From contig NZ_SMKM01000011.1 of the NCBI RefSeq assembly GCF_004348665.1, forward strand, positions 1-49,979: 49,979 nucleotides of DNA, given 5' to 3'. This document shows, in pieces, positions 6,152-16,359 of the stretch. Position numbers and translations under genes: made by a program. The notes under the pieces are model-generated. The model was not told where the DNA came from and made no database searches. It saw only the letters and a list, made by a program, of their open reading frames with translations. The stretch is from Actinomadura sp. GC306. Lineage in GTDB: Bacteria > Actinomycetota > Actinomycetes > Streptosporangiales > Streptosporangiaceae. Within the stretch, counting starts at the first letter, position 1. Every line of letters begins with the position of its first letter.

Positions 6152-7489
6152 GTGGATTACCAGAGGATCGCGGACGCGGTGGCCGCCGACATCGCGACGG
6201 GCCGGCTGCGCCCCGGCGACCGGCTGCCCCCGCAGCGCGTCTTCGCCCGGCGGCGCGGGATCGCGAACTCGACGGCGGGCCGCGTGTACCGGGAACTGGC
6301 GGCGCGCGGCCTGGTGACCGGCGAGGTGGGGCGCGGCACGTTCGTCCGCGCCGGGCGGGACCGGCCCGGCCCCGCCCTCGCGGAGCCCGCCGCCGCCCGG
6401 ATCGACCTGGAGCTCAGCAACCCCTCCGTCCCCGGGCAGAGCGAGCTGATGCGGGCCGGGATGGAGCGGCTGCTGCGCCGCGACGTCCTCGCCGCGGCGC
6501 TCGGCCCGGCCGGGACCACCGGGACGCCCGCCGCGCGGGAGGCGGCGGCCGGACTGCTCGCCGCGCCCGGGTGGCGGCCCGCCCCGGCGCGCATCCTGTT
6601 CGCCGGGAACGGTCGGCAGGCGATCGCGGGCGCCGTGGCCGCGCTCGTCCCGCCCGGCGGCCGGCTCGCGGCCGAGGCCGTGACCTACCCGGTGGTCAGG
6701 GGCATCGCGGCGCGGCTCGGCGTCACGCTCGTGCCGGTCGAGACCGACGGGCACGGCCTGTGCCCGGACGCCCTGGCCGCCGCCCACCGCCGTGCCCCGC
6801 TCGGTGCCGTCTACCTCCAGCCGACGCTGCACAACCCGTACGGGACGACGATGCCGCCCGAGCGCCGCGCGGAGCTGGCCGCCGTCCTGGAGCGGCTCGG
6901 CCTCCACGCGGTCGAGGACCGCGTCTGGGCGTTCCTCCCGGAGGACGGCCCGCCGCCGCTGGCGGCGGAGGCGCCGCAGCGGACGGTCGTGGTCGACAGC
7001 CTCTCCAAGCGCCTCGCGCCCGGCCTCAGCGTCGGGTTCGTGGTGCCGCCCGCCGCGCTGGCGGGCCGCGTCGGCGCCGCGCTGCGGTCCGGCGCGTGGG
7101 GGCCGACGGCGTTCGCCTTGGAGGCGGCGACCGGCTGGATCAGGAACGGGACGGTCGCGGCGGTGACCGGGGCCAAGCGCGCGGACGCGGCCGCGCGGAC
7201 GCGGATCGCCGCCGAGCGCCTCCCGGGGGCGGCGGACCGGTCCGCCCCGTGCGCCTACTTCCGCTGGTGGGAGCTGCCGCCCCGGTGGCGCGCGGAGACC
7301 TTCGTCGCGGCGGCGGCGCGGCGCGGCATCGCCGTCACGCCCGGGGCCGCCTTCGCCGCCGGGACCGGCTCGTCCCCCCGCGCGGTGCGGGTCGGCCTGG
7401 CGTCCCCGCCGCTGGAGCTCCTCGGCGACGCGCTCGGCGTGCTCGCGGAGATCGCCGCCGGGTCGCCCGAGGACGACGCCGTCGACTGA
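6152..7489 (+). CDS. MocR-type GntR regulator with aminotransferase domain
   Basis: A 445-residue MocR protein. Residues about 1-70 are a GntR winged helix (DYQRIADAVAADIATGRLRP, GIANSTAGRVYRELAARGLV); the rest is a fold-type-I aminotransferase domain with YLQPTLHNPYGTTMP and the PLP-lysine motif DSLSKRLAPGLSVGFV. Such proteins sense PLP or amino-acid aldimines and regulate an adjacent gene, here very probably lysE. GTG at 6152 follows GGAGG by 4 bases; an in-frame TTG at 6122 would place the start inside the operator and is less likely. Convergent with the manC-like gene. Confidence 0.88.
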   Translation: MDYQRIADAVAADIATGRLRPGDRLPPQRVFARRRGIANSTAGRVYRELAARGLVTGEVGRGTFVRAGRDRPGPALAEPAAARIDLELSNPSVPGQSELMRAGMERLLRRDVLAAALGPAGTTGTPAAREAAAGLLAAPGWRPAPARILFAGNGRQAIAGAVAALVPPGGRLAAEAVTYPVVRGIAARLGVTLVPVETDGHGLCPDALAAAHRRAPLGAVYLQPTLHNPYGTTMPPERRAELAAVLERLGLHAVEDRVWAFLPEDGPPPLAAEAPQRTVVVDSLSKRLAPGLSVGFVVPPAALAGRVGAALRSGAWGPTAFALEAATGWIRNGTVAAVTGAKRADAAARTRIAAERLPGAADRSAPCAYFRWWELPPRWRAETFVAAAARRGIAVTPGAAFAAGTGSSPRAVRVGLASPPLELLGDALGVLAEIAAGSPEDDAVD

Positions 7490-7528
7490 CGGCACGGTCG
7501 GGAGCCGGTGCGGCCGGGAACCGGTGCG

Positions 7529-10027
7529 TCAGGAGCCCGCGCGCTCCACGACGGCGGCCCACTCCGCCAGGAGCGCCTGGGCGGCGTCCGCGTCCGGGCC
7601 CTCGGCCCACAGGTGGGTGACCGGCTCGGACGGGTCGGGCAGCACCAGGACCCAGCGGCCGTCGTCCTCGACCACGCGGACGCCGTCGGTGGTGTCGACC
7701 GTGCGGGGGCCGGCGGCCTCCACGACGTGCCGCATCACGCTGCCCTTGGCCGCCCACGGCGTGGGGACCGAGCGGCGCAGCAGGTGCGCCTCGGGGATGC
7801 GGCGGTCGATCTGCGACAGCGTCAGCCGCGTCCGGGCGACCAGGCCGACGAGCCGGACGAACGCCGCGATCCCGTCGACGGTGCCGCTGAACTCGGGCAT
7901 CAGGAAACCGCCCCGCCCGTCGCCGGCGAAGACCACGCTGGGCTGGGCGGCGGCCTTGGTCAGGACGTCCTGGGACGTGGACGTCCACTCGACCTGGACG
8001 CCGTGGAACCGGCACACCTGCTCGGCGACCCGGGTCGTCGTCACCGGCAGCGCGACCCTGCCGCCGCGCCGCTCGGCCGCGACCAGGTCGAGCATGACCA
8101 GCAGGGCGCGGTCGTCGCCGACCAGCTCGCCGTTCTCGTCCACGAGCGAGATCCGCTCCCCGACCGGGTCGAAGCGGACGCCGAACGCGGCCCGCGACGA
8201 CGACACCAGCTCGCCGAGCCGTTCCAGGTCGCGCATGCGCTCGGCGAGCGTCTCGGTGGGGTTGGCCTCGTCCAGGCCGGCGTTGCGGGTGAGGACCTCG
8301 ACGCCGACCTTGCCGAGCAGGTTCGGCAGGACGAGCGACGCGACGCCGCCCGCGCAGTCCAGGACGATCTTCAGCCCGGCCTCGCGGACACCGCGGATGT
8401 CGACGCGCCGCAGCAGCTCGCGGGTGTAGGTCTCGACGACGCGGGGCGGGTAGGTCAGCTCCGCGATCTCGCCGGGGAACGCGCGGCGGTACTCCTGCCG
8501 GCCGAAGACGCGCTCCAGCTTGCGCTGCGCGGCCTGCGACAGGTCGGCGCCGCCGGGGTCGAGGAAGAGGATGTCGACGCCCTGCGGGTCGCCGAGGGTG
8601 GTGCGGATGTAGATGCCGCCCACGCTGTCCTCGCGGCCGGTCTCGAACCGGGCGACGGTCAGCGGGGTGGCCTCCAGGTCGCGGACGTTGATCGCGCTGG
8701 CGGTCAGCGCGCTGTTCACCGCGCGTTTCAGCGTGCGGGCCGCGCGGGACACGTCGCGGCCGGTGACGACCGTGGTGCCCTTCTTCAGCGTCGTCGCGTA
8801 CGCGCTGGCGAGCCGGACCGCCAGCTCCGGCGTGATCTCCACGTTGACCAGCCCGGACACGCCGCGCGGGCCGAACAGGTTGCGCTGCCCGCGCGACTCC
8901 CAGATCACGCTGGTGTTGACGACCGCGCCGGCCTCGATGGTCTTGAACGGGTAGACCTTCACGCCGCTGGAGACGTACGCCTCGGCCTCGATCACGCACT
9001 CGTCGCCGATGACCGCGCCCTCCTCGACGCGGGCGCCGGCCATGATGTCGGTGTTCTTGCCGACCACGCAGCCGCGCAGGTTCGTGGACGGCGCGACGAA
9101 CACGTTGTCGTGGACGATGGCGCGGTGCAGGAACGCGCCCTCCTTCACGACGACGTTGCTGCCGAGGACGGTGAACTCGCGCAGCTCGACGCCCGCCTCG
9201 ACCTTGGCGTAGTCGCCGATGTAGAGCGGGCCCTTCAGCACGGCCTCGGAATCGACCTCGGCGCCCTCGGCGACCCAGACGCCGGGCGACATCTCGAAGC
9301 CGTCCAGGTCGACGGCGACCGCTCCGGACAGCATGTCGGCCTGCGCCTTGAGGTAGCTCTCGTGGGTTCCGACGTCCTCCCAGTAGCAGTCGGCGATGTA
9401 GCCGAACAGCGGGGCGCCCTCCGCGAGGAGCTTGGGGAACACGTCCCCGGACCAGTCGACCGGCTCCCCCTCGGCGACGTGGTCCAGGACCTCCGGCTCC
9501 ATCACGTAGATGCCGGTGTTGACGGTGTCGGAGAAGACCTGCCCCCACGTCGGCTTCTCCAGGAACCGCTGCACGCGGCCGTCGTCGTCCACGATGATGA
9601 TGCCGAACTCCAGCGGGTTCGGGACGCGCTTGAGCCCGATGGTGACGAGGGCGCCGTTCTCCTCGTGGAACCGGACCATGTCGGTCAGGTCGATGTCGGT
9701 GAGCGCGTCGCCGGAGATGACGAGGAACCGGTCGTCGCGCAGCGCCTCCCCCGCGTTCTTGACGCTGCCGGCGGTGCCGAGCGGGACCTCCTCGGTCGCG
9801 TAGCTCAGCGACATGCCGAGCTCCTCGCCGTCGCCGAAGTAGTTGCGGATCAGCGCCGCCAGGAACTGGACGGTGACCACGGTCTCGCTGAACCCGTGCC
9901 GCTTCAGCAGCCGCAGCACGTGCTCCATGATCGGCCGGTTGACGAGGGGCAGCAGCGGCTTGGGCTGGTTGGCGGTCATCGGACGCAGCCGCGTCCCCTC
10001 GCCACCCGCCATCACGACGGCCTTCAT
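7529..10027 (-). CDS. Mannose-1-phosphate guanylyltransferase with degenerate phosphomannomutase domain
   Basis: An 832-residue fusion. Residues 1-230 are a nucleotidyltransferase (MAGGEGTRLRPMT, QPKPLLPLVNRP, VISGDALTDIDL); about 245-375 is a left-handed beta-helix; about 380-830 resembles phosphohexomutase. The mutase part lacks the expected phosphoserine loop: the segment at 470-492 reads GGIYIRTTLGDPQGVDILFL rather than a TASHNP motif, and the metal loop at 620-625 is DPVGER instead of DGDGDR. It is therefore likely to make GDP-mannose (or another NDP-sugar) from a sugar 1-phosphate but not to interconvert 6- and 1-phosphates. Its ATG overlaps the pgsA-like stop by four bases. Confidence 0.85.
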   Translation of the reverse strand: MKAVVMAGGEGTRLRPMTANQPKPLLPLVNRPIMEHVLRLLKRHGFSETVVTVQFLAALIRNYFGDGEELGMSLSYATEEVPLGTAGSVKNAGEALRDDRFLVISGDALTDIDLTDMVRFHEENGALVTIGLKRVPNPLEFGIIIVDDDGRVQRFLEKPTWGQVFSDTVNTGIYVMEPEVLDHVAEGEPVDWSGDVFPKLLAEGAPLFGYIADCYWEDVGTHESYLKAQADMLSGAVAVDLDGFEMSPGVWVAEGAEVDSEAVLKGPLYIGDYAKVEAGVELREFTVLGSNVVVKEGAFLHRAIVHDNVFVAPSTNLRGCVVGKNTDIMAGARVEEGAVIGDECVIEAEAYVSSGVKVYPFKTIEAGAVVNTSVIWESRGQRNLFGPRGVSGLVNVEITPELAVRLASAYATTLKKGTTVVTGRDVSRAARTLKRAVNSALTASAINVRDLEATPLTVARFETGREDSVGGIYIRTTLGDPQGVDILFLDPGGADLSQAAQRKLERVFGRQEYRRAFPGEIAELTYPPRVVETYTRELLRRVDIRGVREAGLKIVLDCAGGVASLVLPNLLGKVGVEVLTRNAGLDEANPTETLAERMRDLERLGELVSSSRAAFGVRFDPVGERISLVDENGELVGDDRALLVMLDLVAAERRGGRVALPVTTTRVAEQVCRFHGVQVEWTSTSQDVLTKAAAQPSVVFAGDGRGGFLMPEFSGTVDGIAAFVRLVGLVARTRLTLSQIDRRIPEAHLLRRSVPTPWAAKGSVMRHVVEAAGPRTVDTTDGVRVVEDDGRWVLVLPDPSEPVTHLWAEGPDADAAQALLAEWAAVVERAGS

Positions 10028-10725
10028 CGGGGGGTCTCAGCTCCCTTCTGGTCGCCGGCCGGCGGATCCGCGCCCGGGTCGGCCCCCGGACCGGCGCCCG
10101 GGTCCGCGCCGGGCACGGCGCCGGGCCCGGCGGGCGGGGGCGAGCCGCGGCCGGCCAGCACCAGTTGCCGCGTCTGCACCCAGTAGAGGACGGCCGCCCA
10201 CCAGTACAGGGCCGTCCCCCAGATGGCGAACGACCATCCGGCGACCTTCGCCGCGGTCGCCGCCGCGCCGTCGTGGTCGCCCAGCAGCAGCAGCGGGAAC
10301 GCGTACAGCAGGCACATCGTCCCGGCCTTGCCGATGAAGTGCACCGGGAGCGTCCCGCCGTAGCCGAGCCGCCGGATGACCGGCGCGATCGGCAGGATCG
10401 CGACCTCCCGCGCCACCAGCACCACGACCAGCCACAGCGGGATGATCTCGCGGATCGTCAGGCCGACCAGCGTCGCCAGGATGTAGAGCCGGTCGGCCGC
10501 CGGGTCGAGCACCGCGCCGAGCTTGCTCGCCTGGTTCAGGACGCGGGCGAGCTTGCCGTCCAGCCAGTCGGACAGGCCCGCGAACACCAGCACGCCGAGC
10601 GCCCACCAGTCGGCCTCGATCAGCACCAGCCAGAGGAACAGCGGGACGCCCAGGAGCCGGGCCAGGCTCAGGGTGTTCGGCACCGTGAAGATCCGGTCCT
10701 GCGGGGCTTCCTGCTGTGTGCTCAC
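10024..10725 (-). CDS. CDP-alcohol phosphatidyltransferase, PgsA-like
   Basis: A 233-residue membrane enzyme with the complete CDP-alcohol phosphotransferase signature at residues 53-78: Asp53, Asp56-Gly57, Ala60-Arg61, Gly70, Asp74 and Asp78. Several membrane helices follow. In mycobacteria the gene at this locus is pgsA2; the alcohol acceptor is uncertain (glycerol phosphate or inositol phosphate). The last 30 or so residues are a low-complexity tail of Pro/Gly/Ala/Asp repeats (PGADPGAGPGADPGADP). GTG at 10725 follows GGGGAGG by 11 bases. It is translationally coupled to the guanylyltransferase gene. Confidence 0.88.
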   Translation of the reverse strand: MSTQQEAPQDRIFTVPNTLSLARLLGVPLFLWLVLIEADWWALGVLVFAGLSDWLDGKLARVLNQASKLGAVLDPAADRLYILATLVGLTIREIIPLWLVVVLVAREVAILPIAPVIRRLGYGGTLPVHFIGKAGTMCLLYAFPLLLLGDHDGAAATAAKVAGWSFAIWGTALYWWAAVLYWVQTRQLVLAGRGSPPPAGPGAVPGADPGAGPGADPGADPPAGDQKGAETPR

Positions 10726-10759
10726 CGACGCGCTCGCCTCCCCTGGTCCCTTGATCCTG

Positions 10760-10776
10760 ACCCTACCGGTAAGGGT
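10760..10776 (-). promoter_or_regulatory. Possible -10 and inverted repeat upstream of pgsA-like gene
   Basis: ACCCT (10760-10764) and AGGGT (10772-10776) flank the palindrome TACCGGTA. On the minus strand TAGGGT (10760-10765) is a good -10 hexamer about 35 bases before the GTG start, but no good -35 is seen. The inverted repeat overlapping the -10 could be a repressor site. Confidence 0.35.
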
Positions 10777-10921
10777 TGTGAAAGCCCCCGATGACGTCGG
10801 GCCCATTCGGCGGGCCGGCCCGCACGTACCGGGCCGCCGCCGCTTGACACCACTGGTCAGGCCGCGGGCGCGGGCCGGCGACCGCCTATAGTTCTGCACA
10901 CTCCCGGACGAAGGGCTGAAG

Positions 10922-11995
10922 GTGTCCGTCCCCCCGCCCGCGCTCACGATCACCCTGGGCGGGAACGCCTACCGGTGGCCGCTCCGCATCTGCCTGACCG
11001 CGCTGACGGCCGGGCTGGCCGGCACGCTGTCCACGCTCACCGGCCCGGGGGCGTGGGAGCCCGAGGAGGCGGGGAGGGCCATCGCCGCATTCGGCGGCGG
11101 CGCCGTCCTCATCGCCCTCGCGGCGGCCGTGTGGGCTCTCGTTATCCACCGCGACCGCCTCACCGTGACGATCGGCCGGGACGGCCTGACCCTGCGCCGC
11201 CGCGGGCGGGAGGCGGTCGTCCCCGCCGCCGCGGTGGACGCCGTCGGGATCACCTGGCCCGTCGCCGACCCCGTCTGGACGGTCTGGTTCGATCCGGAGG
11301 CCGCGCCGGGCGTCGACGCCGTCACGAAGGTCGAGGGGCGCGCGGCGGCCCTGCTGCCGGAGCGGTCGCTTCCCCAGGGCTGGCTGGAGGCCGTCCACGC
11401 CACCGCCACCGAGACCCTGGGGGCCCGCTGGCGCGTCCTGGACGACGAGGGCGAGGAGGTGGACCGGCTGCCCGAGGACGCGCTGCGCGAGGCCGACGAC
11501 ATCCTCGTGGACGGGGACGGGCGCCACCGCGACGGCCGCACCGGCGCGCTGCTCGCCGTGGCCTGCGGCCCGCCCGCGGACCGGTCCGGCCTGCCGCTCC
11601 CCGGCCGGGTGACCGTGCTGCGCGATCCCCACGCCCGCCCGCTGCTGGAGCTGCGGAGGGGCCTCCCGGGCGGCGGCCGGGTGCGGGTGTTCCTCCCGGA
11701 CGGGCGGCCCGCCGGCGAGATCCGCGGCTCGGACGAGCCGTCCTTCCACACGGCCGGCGGGACGCTCCTCGGCACCACCCGGGCGGCCGGCGGCCGCTGC
11801 GTCGTCACCGGCGTGGACGCCCGGGAGTCGGCCACGCTCCGGATCGAGAAGGACGGCGGCGGCCCGCTGCGGCTGGAGCGGTCGCCGTCCACCCCCGAAC
11901 CGCTCCGCACCCTCGCGCTGGCCCTCCCCTGGGTCGTCCGCGGCGGCCCGCGCCGTCCCGCCAGGTGGACGGGCCGCACGTCAGGGCGGGTCTAG
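10922..11995 (+). CDS. Membrane protein with possible LURP-one-like domain
   Basis: A 357-residue protein I do not recognise with certainty. Residues about 20-36 and 58-76 are hydrophobic helices (ICLTALTAGLAGTLSTL and AVLIALAAAVWALVI), followed by a PH-like strand region (LTVTIGRDGLTLRRRGREAV). The C-terminal third (VTVLRDPHARPLLELRRG, RVRVFLPDGRPAGEIRGS) reads like a LURP-one/scramblase-type beta barrel. Function unknown. GTG at 10922 follows GAAGG; TATAGT at 10887-10892 is a plausible -10 about 30 bases upstream. Divergent from the pgsA-like gene. Confidence 0.65.
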   Translation: MSVPPPALTITLGGNAYRWPLRICLTALTAGLAGTLSTLTGPGAWEPEEAGRAIAAFGGGAVLIALAAAVWALVIHRDRLTVTIGRDGLTLRRRGREAVVPAAAVDAVGITWPVADPVWTVWFDPEAAPGVDAVTKVEGRAAALLPERSLPQGWLEAVHATATETLGARWRVLDDEGEEVDRLPEDALREADDILVDGDGRHRDGRTGALLAVACGPPADRSGLPLPGRVTVLRDPHARPLLELRRGLPGGGRVRVFLPDGRPAGEIRGSDEPSFHTAGGTLLGTTRAAGGRCVVTGVDARESATLRIEKDGGGPLRLERSPSTPEPLRTLALALPWVVRGGPRRPARWTGRTSGRV

Positions 11996-12016
11996 GGCGG
12001 GTTCGACGACGGGTTC

Positions 12017-12038
12017 GACGGCGTCCCGGCCCGCCGTC
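12017..12038 (+). terminator. Hairpin after the LURP-like gene
   Basis: GACGGCG (12017-12023) and CGCCGTC (12032-12038) form a 7-bp stem with an 8-base loop, 22 bases after the stop. A 12-base-period duplication of GTTCGACG lies just before it (12001 and 12013). It would insulate the riboswitch-controlled thiC gene. Confidence 0.4.
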
Positions 12039-12099
12039 CTTATCCCATGGACGCCGGTTGCGGCAAGGCCGGTGCGGCGGGTTAGCGTCGGGGACGACA

Positions 12100-13936
<1,837 letters not shown>

Positions 13937-13944
13937 CCGGACGG

Positions 13945-13984
13945 CGGTCCGCTCCCGGCGTCCCCGAACGCCGGGAGCGGACCG
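13945..13984 (+). terminator. Strong terminator hairpin after thiC
   Basis: A perfect 17-bp stem (13945-13961 with 13968-13984) with a 6-base loop CCCCGA starts 8 bases after the thiC stop. No U tract follows, as is usual in this group. Confidence 0.8.
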
Positions 13985-13995
13985 CGGGACCCGCC

Positions 13996-14043
13996 GCGGC
14001 ACGGGCCTCAGCACGGGCTTCGGCACGGGCTGCGGCACGGCCG
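13996..14043. repeat. Intergenic 12-bp tandem repeat (4 units)
   Basis: GCACGG(G/C) recurs at 13999, 14011, 14023 and 14035, exactly 12 bases apart, with the flanking bases also largely conserved. It lies just past the thiC terminator in a region with no gene, and its unit length equals that of the coding minisatellite at 3276. Confidence 0.7.
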
Positions 14044-14175
14044 CGGCGGGTCCGCGCCTCCCCCCGGCGAGGTCCGCGGACGGGCGCGGCTACTATCAAG
14101 GGACCGTTCCAAAGCCGCGGATCCCCTCGAAACGCCGCAGGCCCGTTGCCCCGCCGGGAAGGACCGACGACCCAG

Positions 14176-14763
14176 TTGACCAGCGACGACTCACCGAAGG
14201 CGCGCGTCCGCGCGGTGCGCGCCGACGTGCGCCGCAACCGGGCCAGGCTGATCGGCGCGGCACGGGAGGCGTTCGAGCGCGACGGAGCCGACGCGTCCCT
14301 GGAGGGCGTCGCCCGGCTCGCCGGCGTCGGCATCGGAACGCTCTACCGCCACTTCCCGACGCGGCAGGATCTGCTGGAGGCGCTGCTCGCCGACGCCTAC
14401 GGGGAACTCGCCGCCAGGGCGCGCGATCTCGCGCTCTCGGCCTCGCCGGGGGACGGCCTGCTGGAGTGGCTGCGGGAGTTCGTCTCGGCGGTCACGGCGT
14501 TCCGCGGGATGGCGGCGGCGGCCGTGGTGTCGCTGCGCGACGACCGGCCGGAGGCGTCCCGGGCGATGCGCGAGGCCGGCGAGGCGCTGTTCGCCCGCGC
14601 CCAGGAGGCCGGGGACGTGCCGGCGGACGCCGCGTTCATCGACGCGCTCCGGCTCGCGGGCGCGATCGCCATCGTCACCGAGGACGACGCGGAGGCGTCC
14701 GGCCGCCTGCTGGCGCTGGCCGCCACGGGAATGGTCCCCGGCAAGGCGGCCGCACCGCGCTGA
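14176..14763 (+). CDS. TetR-family transcriptional regulator
   Basis: A 195-residue TetR regulator. The N-terminal helix-turn-helix is clear (RARLIGAAREAFERDGAD, VARLAGVGIGTLYRHFPTRQ); the C-terminal helical domain is of the SBP-like type seen in many actinomycete TetR proteins. TTG at 14176 (LTSDDSPK) with GGAAGGA upstream is the most likely start; a GTG inside the N terminus (near 14215) is an alternative. No divergent partner gene sits beside it, so its target is not apparent. It converges with the phosphoesterase gene. Confidence 0.85.
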   Translation: MTSDDSPKARVRAVRADVRRNRARLIGAAREAFERDGADASLEGVARLAGVGIGTLYRHFPTRQDLLEALLADAYGELAARARDLALSASPGDGLLEWLREFVSAVTAFRGMAAAAVVSLRDDRPEASRAMREAGEALFARAQEAGDVPADAAFIDALRLAGAIAIVTEDDAEASGRLLALAATGMVPGKAAAPR

Positions 14764-14794
14764 GGCCCGCGGGCTCCCTGGGCCCTGTGGCCGG

Positions 14795-15631
14795 TCAGTC
14801 CGTCTCCGGGTCGGGCAGGATGCGGCGGGGCCCGCGCGGCGCCTCCGCCCGCTTGCGCCACTCGCGGGGGTAGCCGACCGACACCTCGATGTGGGGAACG
14901 TCACCGGTCCAGATCGTGCGGGGGATGTGGAGGTGCCCGTACACGACGGACACCGCGCCGAAGCGGCCGTGCCAGCCGGCGGTGCGCTCGGTGCCGCACC
15001 ACTGGGCGAACTCCGGGTACCACAGGACGCGGGTGGGCTCCCGGACGAGCGGCCAGTGGTTGACGAGCACGGTCCGCGTCCCCGGCGCCAGGGCGGACAG
15101 GCGCTTCTCGGAGTAGGCGACCCGAGCGTCGCACCAGGCGTCCCGCGTGGGGTGCGGGTCCGGGTGGAGGAACACCTCGTCGGTGCACACGACGCCCGCC
15201 TCGTGCGCGATCGCGAGGGCCTCCTCCTTGGTGGCGGCCCCGTCCGGCCGGAACGTGTAGTCGTACAGGACGAACAGCGGCGCGATCGTCACGGGCCCGC
15301 CGTCGCCCTCCCACACGGGGTACGGGTCCTCGGGGGTCAGGACGCCGAAGCGCCGGCACATGTCGACGAGCCTGCGGTAGCGGGCCTCCCCGCGCAGCCG
15401 CACCGGGTCGTCCTTGACCGTCCACAGCTCGTGGTTGCCGGGCGTCCAGATCACGGTGGCGAAGCGTTCGCTCAGGGTGCGCAGCGTCCACTCGACGTCC
15501 GCGAAGCGCTCGGCGACGTCGCCGGCCACGATGAGCCAGTCATCGCCGGACGCGGGCCGCAGCCCCTCGACGAACGCGCGGTTCTCGGGGAACCCGACGT
15601 GCAGGTCGCTGATCGCGTACACACCGCTCAT
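14795..15631 (-). CDS. Calcineurin-like metallophosphoesterase
   Basis: A 278-residue metallophosphoesterase with the five metal-ligand motifs: DLHVG (near residue 9), GDVAERF, GNHE (PGNHELW), a histidine in VNHWPL and the final GHLH. Two divalent metals are expected. The substrate is unknown; the long insertion between GNHE and the VNH motif with FVLYDYTFRP resembles cytosolic actinobacterial paralogues often found near phosphopantetheinyl transferases, none of which is here. The ATG at 15631 has a TACGAT -10-like hexamer 7 bases upstream and may be leaderless. Confidence 0.9.
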   Translation of the reverse strand: MSGVYAISDLHVGFPENRAFVEGLRPASGDDWLIVAGDVAERFADVEWTLRTLSERFATVIWTPGNHELWTVKDDPVRLRGEARYRRLVDMCRRFGVLTPEDPYPVWEGDGGPVTIAPLFVLYDYTFRPDGAATKEEALAIAHEAGVVCTDEVFLHPDPHPTRDAWCDARVAYSEKRLSALAPGTRTVLVNHWPLVREPTRVLWYPEFAQWCGTERTAGWHGRFGAVSVVYGHLHIPRTIWTGDVPHIEVSVGYPREWRKRAEAPRGPRRILPDPETD

Positions 15632-15655
15632 CCTTGAGATCGTAGGCCCTGCGCG

Positions 15656-16159
15656 TCACGCGTCCTTTCCCCAGAGGTACACGCCGAGGCTCATCGCGAG
15701 GACGCTCGCCCAGCTCGCCGCGGCCCGCAGGTGGTTCCAGGCCGTCCAGCGGCCGGAGTAGTCCGTCCAGACCTTCGCCGCCTCCCCCGCGTCCGCCGGA
15801 ACCGCCGCGGCGTCCAGGGCGTTGTTCATCGGGATGTTCACCGCGAAGCTCGGGACGAGCGCACCCGCGAAGTACATCCCGGCCGCGACGAAGAACAGCG
15901 CGGCCGCGGACTTCTCGTCCAAGGTCAGCAGCAGTGCCCCCGCCGCGGCCGCCGCCACCGGGACCAGCAGGAACATGGCGATGAACAGCGGGTTCTGGAT
16001 CTTCTGGTTGATGCCCTGCATGGCTTCGATCGCCGACGCCGGACGCGCCGCGCCCAGGCCCGGCATCACGCCTGTGGAGAAGGCGAAGTAGGTTCCGGTC
16101 ATGCCGGCGGCCATGATGAGGGAGAGGGTCACCGAAGTCCCGGCGAGTACGGATCTCAT
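15656..16159 (-). CDS. DUF1772 (anthrone oxygenase-like) membrane protein
   Basis: A 167-residue protein with four hydrophobic segments (LSLIMAAGMTGTYFAFST, PLFIAMFLLVPVAAAAAGAL, AALFFVAAGMYFAGALVP, and a C-terminal helix ending in LGVYLWGKDA) and the family stretch NIPMNNALDA with a following W-x-x-W-N-H-L-R region. DUF1772 proteins are small membrane proteins; one branch has anthrone oxygenase activity, but most members are of unknown role. It is divergent from an AraC-type regulator, the usual arrangement for this family, and is probably its target. Confidence 0.8.
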   Translation of the reverse strand: MRSVLAGTSVTLSLIMAAGMTGTYFAFSTGVMPGLGAARPASAIEAMQGINQKIQNPLFIAMFLLVPVAAAAAGALLLTLDEKSAAALFFVAAGMYFAGALVPSFAVNIPMNNALDAAAVPADAGEAAKVWTDYSGRWTAWNHLRAAASWASVLAMSLGVYLWGKDA

Positions 16160-16359
16160 CGTCGTTCCACTCTGTCGGAAGGGGTTGTCGGTGGTGCCAT
16201 GTCAGGTGTTCCAGACGCCGCTGGCGGCGGTGCGCCGCGCGTAGTCGGCGAAGTCCCGTCGCGCTTGCCGTTCGCCATGTCTCCGAGTCAACAGCCGGAC
16301 GGTTCCGGCCACCATCGTCGAGAAGCTCGCCCGCATACGCCGGCGTCTACGCTTGCCGC

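Noticed and set aside
4669-7495. Very long minus-strand frame running through the MocR, LysE and response-regulator genes into DUF881
   Set aside because: Only the last 291 codons look like a protein; the rest is the usual stop-free shadow in high-GC DNA opposite or out of frame with real genes.
10844-10892. TTGACA (10844) and TATAGT (10887) as one promoter
   Set aside because: The 37-base spacing is far too long for a single sigma-70 type promoter; only TATAGT is kept as a possible -10.
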